From contig JASLCO010000392.1 in assembly GCA_030146505.1 (NCBI GenBank), positions 1-10,645 on the forward strand: a DNA stretch of 10,645 nt, given 5' to 3'. A program made the position numbers and the translations under genes. This document shows, piece by piece, positions 6,436 through 10,645 of this stretch; the first letter of the stretch is position 1, and each line of letters begins with the position of its first letter. Origin of the DNA: Moraxellaceae bacterium. GTDB lineage: Bacteria > Pseudomonadota > Gammaproteobacteria > Pseudomonadales > Moraxellaceae. The notes under the pieces were generated by a model, which saw only the letters and a program-made list of their open reading frames with translations, ran no database searches and was not told the origin of the DNA.

Positions 6436-7263
6436 ATGTTTCCAGGCTTCATCGAGAGCTGGTTCACCGTGCCATCTGGCGTCACCGTGTCGGCGACGAA
6501 TGCCGGCGGCGGCCCGACGACCGTGTCGATCACGGCGGGCTACTACTCGCATTCAACGTTCGCCGCACACCTGGCCGCGCAGCTCAACGCCCAACGCCCG
6601 GCGCCCGGTGGCAGCTGGGACGTGGACTACATCTACGACGTCGGAACGCCGGGCTGCACGACGATCGTCTGCTACCAGAGCTCAGGGAACTGGGCCATCA
6701 GCTGGCCGAACACCGTGCTGCGCGACCTGCTCGGCTTCGATGCCCCGATCGCGTCGCATGCGAGCGGCGTCGATGGCGGCCCGCGCACTGGCGTGTACAA
6801 CCCGCGCGGGCGCTGGATCCCCGACTGCCCGCTTGCGCTCGACGGCGATCCGCAGATGGCGCCCGTGTCGACCGATCTGCGGCTCATGCAAACGCCAGAC
6901 GGCCGCATGTTCGGCCACAAGGGTACGAGCAAGTTCGTCCACAAGAACCTCGTCTACTCGCACGTCCCCCGCGCGCGCTACCTCGAGAGCGAGCTGGGCA
7001 TCAAGGCGTCGTGGGAGCAGTTTCTCGCCGACACGCAGTGGGGCGACGGGCATCCCTGGTTCACGGTCGCGAGCAAGGTCCAGATCTACGCGCAGCTCGG
7101 CGGCACGGTTGCTAACCCGCTGGGCTCCGATCGTCAGGTGCGCGGCTGGTATCTCCAAGGCGTCGAGGCCGTGAAGGCATCGCTCTCCGCCACCCCGTGG
7201 ACGGGGCTGTTTCGGCTCGAGATCCCGATGATCACCGCCTCGCCGGCGGACGTGGGGCCGTAG
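6436..7263 (+). CDS. Distal-tail-position phage tail protein
   Basis: This 275-residue protein starts at ATG 6436 with GGAG at 6427-6430. It follows the tape measure gene, the slot of Dit-like or minor tail proteins that form the ring joining tube to tip. The N-terminal domain opens with short beta strands (WFTVPSGVTVSATNAGG), then a helix YYSHSTFAAHLAAQLNAQRP (residues 36-55), strands, and an LRDLLGF motif (95-101) that looks like the fold-closing element of a compact tail domain. A conserved-looking RGRWIPDCPL (124-133) follows, and the second half holds several aromatic-rich strands. No enzyme motif or membrane segment is seen. I cannot match it to a specific Dit family, so the role is inferred mainly from gene order. 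It ends in TAG directly followed by the next ATG. Confidence 0.55.
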   Translation: MFPGFIESWFTVPSGVTVSATNAGGGPTTVSITAGYYSHSTFAAHLAAQLNAQRPAPGGSWDVDYIYDVGTPGCTTIVCYQSSGNWAISWPNTVLRDLLGFDAPIASHASGVDGGPRTGVYNPRGRWIPDCPLALDGDPQMAPVSTDLRLMQTPDGRMFGHKGTSKFVHKNLVYSHVPRARYLESELGIKASWEQFLADTQWGDGHPWFTVASKVQIYAQLGGTVANPLGSDRQVRGWYLQGVEAVKASLSATPWTGLFRLEIPMITASPADVGP

Positions 7264-10200
7264 ATGGGCACGACGCTACAGATGCTGCAGTCGGGCAGCG
7301 CGAACTACGTCTACGTGGTCGCGATCGAGGGCTACCAGTACCTGCTGACGAACCACCACACGCCCGCGGCCGCGGTCACCGCGCACACCGCGAGCTCGGG
7401 CGGCGACTGGACGCAGGCGCTCGGTGGGCTGTACGTCGACCTGCAGAACAAGCAGGAGATTTCGCCGAGCGAGGCGTTCACGCGCGGCGGTCAGTGCACC
7501 TTGCACGTCGTGCCCGATCCATCGGCGCCGACGCCTGACCAGTTCGGTATCGACTTCGCGAAAAGAAACGCGGGCTGGGAGAGCGAGTTGACGGCGCTCG
7601 CGAACCGCACGGCCGCCACGCTCAACGTCAAGGACACGTCCGGCCTGTCGAGCTCGGGTGTCGTGTACTGCGGCACCGAGGGCATCGCGTACACCGGAAA
7701 GACGTTGACGACGCTCACCGGGTGCACGCGCGGCAAGTGGTCGCCGTTCGCGGCGGGCGGCAGCGAGACGCAGCGGTTCGCCGAGCATCACCGCGTCGTG
7801 GTCGATCCGCAGGCGGCCAAGCTGCGCCCGCTCGTCACGCAGTACCCGCGCACCTGGATCGGCAAGTGGGTCGGCGTGTGGATGCACCGTGTGGTCGGTG
7901 GCGTGTTGGACGTGCGCGCCGAGGCACAGCTCGTGTACGCCGGGCGCATCGATGCGATCGAGGACGATCCAGCGACGGGCGCGACCGCGGTCAGCCTCAA
8001 GCACGTGCTCGACTACGTCCGGGAGACGTCGATCGGGCGGGACATGTGGACGGCAACCGTCGACAAGGGCATCTACATCGATTCGAGCTACACGTTTCAG
8101 GCCGGCGATCGGAAGGAAGGGTTCGCGCAGCGGAGCGCGCAGCCGCTCACCGTCGTGGCGTCCAGCGCCTCGGGCCCGAACCAGGTGAACGCCGGCTACT
8201 ACACCGCCGACGAGATTTGCTCGTTCGTCACGACGTGGTTGCAAGCTGAGACCGCGGCCGCGCGGCTGTATGGCGACTACTCGATGGCGGCGAACGTGGC
8301 GTCGCCGGATGGCCCTCGCACTAAGATCCTCTGGCGCATCGCCGGCACAGCGGGGACCACGTGCATGTTCATGGTGGTCGTGCCCAAGGTCGTCGCCGTG
8401 TTCCTCGGCTACGAGACTGGCGACGCGAACCAGGTCACCTCGGAGACCTCTGGAATCTCGGCCACCGGCACGATCAACACGCAGCACATCAAGCAGGCCG
8501 AGAACGAGGCGCTTGTTTCAGTGCTGTTTTGGACGGGGAATGTCGCTCCAGGGCAGTCGTTTGTCACTGACGCACTGCCACGTCTTGCGATCACCAACGA
8601 GCGCGGGACGTTTGTCGACCAGTTCGATACGCTGCCAAGCGGCGCCACCGTGGTCGCGCCGAACAATCAAGGCCGCCCATGGGGCTGCTTTCTCGTCGAT
8701 GGGCAGTACCTGATCGACGGTAGCAAGGATGCCGCGAACTCGACCATTCGCGACATCTACACGTTGAACGCCTACGGCGAGACGACGAAGTTGTCCCAGG
8801 AGCTAGTGCAGGGCGGCATCGTCGTCACGAAGGACGAGACGGAGGTGAAGCAGGTCTTCATCTTCGAGGCCGCGCTCGGCACGCTATTGAAGTGGCTGAT
8901 GCTTTCGACGGGGACCGCTGGCTACAACAGCACGTTCGACGTTCTCGGCTACGGACTCGGGCTCGGCGTGCCTGCAGGCGTTGCGCCTGCGCTCGTCGCA
9001 TCGATCGACGCACTTCCCGGCGCCGACGCGTCGCTGATACTGATCCTCGACAAGCCGCGACGCATCAACGACATCCTGCAAGGCGACCTCGCGCTCCGTC
9101 GCGCGTTCACACGCTGGCGGAACCAGGGGCTCGAGTTCGCGACATGGAAGGTGCCAACGCTGATCGCGAGTGTCGCATCGCTCGACGACACGACGAAGGC
9201 GGCGCCGGCTGGAACCCAGGACGACCACCGGACCGCGACGCTCGAGAGCGCCGAGTGGGCCAAGCCGATCGTGAAGATCCAGTACAACCGCGACATCTCC
9301 GACAGCGCCGCGGGCGACGGGTTCATGTCGACGGTGACGCTCGAGGATTCCACGACCGTCGACGACATGGGCGGCGACGCACCGAGCATTACCATCAAGG
9401 CCGAGAACACCTACGGTCAGCACGTGCTCACCGGGCAGGGCGTCGAAGCGCTGATCCCTGGCTACCTCGCGATGCTGCCGCTGTTCTCGCGGCCGAAGAA
9501 GTCCATCTCGCGATCGCTCGACCCGCGCTGGTGGGAGGGCCTGGCTGTCGGCGACACCATCGATGTCACGGACCGCTACGCGCGCGACCCGGGCACGGGC
9601 ATCCGCGGCGTGAGCTCGCGGCCCGCGTTTGTCACCGCGCACGGCTACTCGCCGGGCGGCGCGATGCCCAAGACCGGAGCTGGCGATGATCCCATCAACC
9701 CGGCCGGCGGCGAGATGCGCGCCTACTTCCTCGACGTCGACCGCATCTACCCGTACGGCCCCGCGGCTGACGTCGACGAGGCTACCACGAGCGCTGGCTA
9801 CGTCGCCGCGACCAAGATGCTCACGTGCAAGGCGCACAGCTTCAGCGAGGCCAGCGCGCCGGCCGACGCGAGTTGGTTCCGCGTCGGCTACAAGGTGCAG
9901 GTTGTGGAGATCGACCCGTCGGGCGCACCGCTGTCGTGGACCGATACGGTCGCGGCGCAGAGCGGCAACACGATCACGCTGACGACCGGTCTCTCGAGCC
10001 CGGCGTGGGACACCACGAAGAAGTACCGCGTTCGATTCGACACGTACGGCAACCAGGTTACGGCGCAGCACGGCTTCTCGGCCGAGGCCGATGCGACGGG
10101 CGGGATGCTTGCTGGCGGTGGGCCGCCACATCAGTACAACGTCGGGCAGGCGGAGAGCTCCTTCACGTACAACCTCACCCCGGGCGCGGGGCCCGTCGAG

Positions 10201-10645
10201 CTCCTGCCAAGCGCTGCCGACGGCGCGAGCGTGTCGCGCGATGTGGGCTACGAGGCCGCGCTGATTCAGCTCATCAACAACACGATCGACTACAAGACCG
10301 CGGTCTCGTCGCCGATGCTCATCAGCAAGCGCGACGGCAAGGACTTGCCCGGCGCGAACACGTGGAAGCTTGTACAGGTGACGCCGCTGTACCTCGGCGC
10401 CGACGCGCTCAGCGCTTCAGTCACGCGCTACGTGTCGGTCGCGCCGTTCTTCCGCGCGACCGCTGGCACCGTGAGGGCTCGGATCACGATCAGTCGTAGC
10501 GCGCCCGCGGGCGCAAGCATCTACGACGTGAACCGTGGCGCGGTGCTCGGCGAAGCGAACTTCTCGACGAGCAGCGCGACGTTCGTCACGCCGGCGGCGA
10601 GTCTCATCCCGTGCAAGGTCAAGAACACCGACGGCACGGCGTGGG
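7264..10645 (+). CDS. Large tail tip / hub-like protein, 3' end outside window
   Basis: The frame is open from ATG 7264, adjacent to the preceding TAG, to the window end: 1127 codons without a stop. The N-terminus has a Y-V-x-x-VAIEG strand (residues 15-23), then a motif YCGTEGIAYTGKTLTTLTGCTRG (split here as YCGTEGIAYTG, 135-145, and TTLTGCTRG, 148-156) of the kind I associate with phage minor tail proteins, then strands with QLVYAGRIDAIEDD (222-235). A middle region (600-626, RINDILQGDLALRRAF and onward) looks helical. At 755-785 comes RWWEGLAVGDTIDVTDRYA, a hub-like barrel motif, then from 820 a fibronectin/Ig-like or carbohydrate-module-like beta region with YPYGPAADVDE and YRVRFDTYG. Size and position after the tape and distal-tail genes fit a baseplate hub/tail-associated protein that carries receptor-binding or host-contact domains. 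No peptidase or lysin motif is visible in the part seen. Exact family is not assigned. Confidence 0.65.
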   Translation, partial: MGTTLQMLQSGSANYVYVVAIEGYQYLLTNHHTPAAAVTAHTASSGGDWTQALGGLYVDLQNKQEISPSEAFTRGGQCTLHVVPDPSAPTPDQFGIDFAKRNAGWESELTALANRTAATLNVKDTSGLSSSGVVYCGTEGIAYTGKTLTTLTGCTRGKWSPFAAGGSETQRFAEHHRVVVDPQAAKLRPLVTQYPRTWIGKWVGVWMHRVVGGVLDVRAEAQLVYAGRIDAIEDDPATGATAVSLKHVLDYVRETSIGRDMWTATVDKGIYIDSSYTFQAGDRKEGFAQRSAQPLTVVASSASGPNQVNAGYYTADEICSFVTTWLQAETAAARLYGDYSMAANVASPDGPRTKILWRIAGTAGTTCMFMVVVPKVVAVFLGYETGDANQVTSETSGISATGTINTQHIKQAENEALVSVLFWTGNVAPGQSFVTDALPRLAITNERGTFVDQFDTLPSGATVVAPNNQGRPWGCFLVDGQYLIDGSKDAANSTIRDIYTLNAYGETTKLSQELVQGGIVVTKDETEVKQVFIFEAALGTLLKWLMLSTGTAGYNSTFDVLGYGLGLGVPAGVAPALVASIDALPGADASLILILDKPRRINDILQGDLALRRAFTRWRNQGLEFATWKVPTLIASVASLDDTTKAAPAGTQDDHRTATLESAEWAKPIVKIQYNRDISDSAAGDGFMSTVTLEDSTTVDDMGGDAPSITIKAENTYGQHVLTGQGVEALIPGYLAMLPLFSRPKKSISRSLDPRWWEGLAVGDTIDVTDRYARDPGTGIRGVSSRPAFVTAHGYSPGGAMPKTGAGDDPINPAGGEMRAYFLDVDRIYPYGPAADVDEATTSAGYVAATKMLTCKAHSFSEASAPADASWFRVGYKVQVVEIDPSGAPLSWTDTVAAQSGNTITLTTGLSSPAWDTTKKYRVRFDTYGNQVTAQHGFSAEADATGGMLAGGGPPHQYNVGQAESSFTYNLTPGAGPVELLPSAADGASVSRDVGYEAALIQLINNTIDYKTAVSSPMLISKRDGKDLPGANTWKLVQVTPLYLGADALSASVTRYVSVAPFFRATAGTVRARITISRSAPAGASIYDVNRGAVLGEANFSTSSATFVTPAASLIPCKVKNTDGTAW

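Noticed and set aside
7235..7249. CCGCC/GGCGG stem near the end of the distal-tail gene
   Set aside because: Only five G-C pairs with a five-base loop; stems this size are expected many times in GC-rich DNA.
8364..8412. Possible transmembrane segment in the tip protein (CMFMVVVPKVVAVFLGY)
   Set aside because: It is interrupted by proline and lysine and flanked by beta-type sequence, so a buried strand pair is more likely than a membrane helix.
7276..8487. 403-codon minus-strand open frame inside the tip gene
   Set aside because: Arg/His/Ala-rich shadow of the + strand gene, with no ribosome site and no recognisable family; the same holds for 8884-10131 and 5183-6127 on the minus strand.

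Overview
This window is a GC-rich (roughly two thirds G+C by eye), fully coding, single-strand block of a tailed-phage genome or prophage. It covers most of a siphovirus-type (long, non-contractile) tail assembly module. All genes lie on the + strand with gaps of 0 to 11 bases, two junctions are a stop codon followed directly by ATG, and no gene-free stretch reaches even 50 bases. GC content and codon use suggest a high-GC host such as a myxobacterium-like proteobacterium or an actinobacterium, but nothing fixes the host. There is no terminase, capsid, lysis, integrase or repressor gene, so phage and prophage cannot be told apart.

Layout, left to right. (1) The 3' part of a fibre- or decoration-like protein with three short TITGAGT repeats and a duplicated beta-type domain (2-1177). 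(2) A tail terminator-like protein (1178-1741). (3) A probable major tail (tube) protein (1751-2983). (4) An unrecognised 230-residue protein (2992-3684). (5) A tail assembly chaperone (3688-4149) followed by a Cys-containing reading frame (4161-4541). The two are joined by a lambda-type slippery heptamer, GGGAAAG, at 4137-4143, which predicts a G/GT-style -1 frameshift fusion of 284 residues. (6) A short tape measure protein of 629 residues (4544-6433). (7) A protein in the distal-tail position (6436-7263). (8) A very large tail tip/hub-like protein that starts at 7264 and stays open to the window end (1127 codons seen).

These genes would work as one assembly line. The chaperone and its frameshifted form coat the tape measure, the tube protein polymerises along it, the terminator caps the tube at the head end, and the last two genes build the tip from which tube assembly starts. 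By the usual 1.5 angstroms per residue the tape predicts a tail of about 90-95 nm.

The best-supported notable signal is the frameshift site. The next tier is a 10-bp hairpin against the stop codon of the tube gene, the fibre-like duplicated protein upstream of the tail terminator, and the unrecognised gene between tube and chaperone. I see no defence system, CRISPR, RNA gene or mobile element, and no evidence for a new kind of system beyond a divergent phage tail module.
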